Shown: positions 63,540 through 64,000 of the stretch, piece by piece | How positions within the stretch are numbered: position 1 is the stretch's first letter | Layout: every line of letters begins with the position of its first letter | Program-made: the position numbers and the translations under genes | The notes under the pieces: model-generated | Told to the model about the DNA's origin: nothing | The model's database searches: none | The model's input: the letters and a program-made list of their open reading frames with translations, nothing else | Source of the DNA: Saprospiraceae bacterium | GTDB lineage: Bacteria > Bacteroidota > Bacteroidia > Chitinophagales > Saprospiraceae | DNA: 64,000 nt | NCBI GenBank assembly: GCA_016709995.1 | Contig: JADJLQ010000002.1 | Span: forward strand, 124,001 to 188,000 | Reading direction: 5' to 3'

Positions 63540-64000
63540 CGTAGTAAGATGATTTAGACAACCATTCTGGATCTATTTTATCCACATTATTTTTTTAACT
63601 ACTATATAGAGTCAAGCAGGACAGGGTCGTTTATATTTATTTATCCACATTCATCTTGTGCATAATAGCAGAGCAGCTGTGATTCTATTTTTGTTTTCCA
63701 CATTTCGCCTTTTTCATATAACCTTTTACCATATATGTGTGAGTAATTATCTTGTTATTCACATTGTTTGCACAGGAGCTTTATTGATCAGTTTTGAGGA
63801 TTTTTCTTATAATTACATATTACATAACCTGTAATGTATCTATTTAAGTTACTCGTAAGCAGAGCATTAATAATTAATAATTTTAAATATATATAACAAA
63901 CTGTATTTAAATGGATCAGATGTTTTCCACAAACTAACAGTGCTAATAATAATAGCTTTATTTATAATTTATTTAATCTATTATATATTATTACTCCAAA
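63540..64000. other. Candidate replication origin (oriC) with DnaA-box cluster
   Basis: The 535 bp right of the DUF4838 gene are AT-rich and without a gene. DnaA boxes: TTATCCACA at 63578-63586 and 63641-63649, TTATGCACA on the minus strand at 63657-63665, TTATTCACA at 63755-63763; near matches TTTTCCACA at 63694-63702 and 63923-63931 and TTACTCACA (minus) at 63738-63746. Four perfect TTATNCACA in 190 bp far exceeds chance. Very AT-rich stretches at about 63865-63905 and 63945-64000 could be the unwinding element. Genes to the left point mostly leftward, as expected for leading-strand transcription away from an origin here. The window ends before dnaA could be seen. Confidence 0.75.

Overview
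The window looks like a chromosomal segment of a Bacteroidota bacterium, probably of the Saprospiria/Chitinophagia type. The signs are a secreted protein with a gliding-motility/type IX secretion C-terminal domain, a promoter of the TTG-N17-TAnnTTTG kind, weak Shine-Dalgarno signals, many lipoproteins and scattered carbohydrate-active enzymes, and a CusA-type pump fused to an outer-membrane factor. I saw no tRNA, rRNA, CRISPR array, prophage or intact insertion sequence. About 39 genes lie on the minus strand and 10 on the plus strand. This bias fits a replication origin at the right edge, where 63.54-64.0 kb carries a cluster of DnaA boxes in AT-rich DNA.

Layout. 0-2.65 kb: the end of a dihydrolipoamide dehydrogenase and a GH3 beta-glucosidase split by four homopolymer frameshifts. 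2.8-4.85 kb: an ECF sigma factor gene followed by three small genes. 5.0-7.4 kb: a PQQ dehydrogenase with an N-terminal cytochrome c. 7.4-13.2 kb: a fucoside-degradation group (GH29, SGNH hydrolase, GH95) and a phytanoyl-CoA-dioxygenase-like gene. 13.2-13.65 kb: a dense array of hairpins. 13.7-21.1 kb: a mixed region with a type-B carboxylesterase, NamZ-like muramidase, XRE/DUF2975 pair, ankyrin protein and PHB-depolymerase-like esterase. 21.3-27.1 kb: a TolC-adaptor-RND drug-efflux operon. 27.3-34 kb: BNR_4 protein, DUF389 protein, a Tat-exported glycosidase-like protein and MtaB. 34-39.95 kb: a heavy-metal RND operon whose first gene is a small His-containing protein with no NTG start codon.

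40.0-41.5 kb holds the type IX cargo gene. 41.5-47.2 kb holds a six-gene same-strand run: OprO/P-type porin, lamin-tail lipoprotein, CYTH-like protein, CYTH triphosphatase-like protein, SLC13 permease and MgtC. I infer a phosphate or polyphosphate uptake and processing unit; this is the best candidate for an undescribed system. 47.5-52.2 kb: DUF1015, GcvT and a HEAT-cyclophilin lipoprotein. 52.5-56.7 kb: a second GH95, TauE/SafE and MscS. 56.9-61.2 kb: a Tat-type Gfo/Idh/MocA oxidoreductase, a BlaI/M56 sensor-repressor pair with a visible operator, and a YciI lipoprotein. 61.3-63.5 kb: a DUF4838 glycosidase-like gene broken by about four frameshifts. The right end is the candidate oriC.
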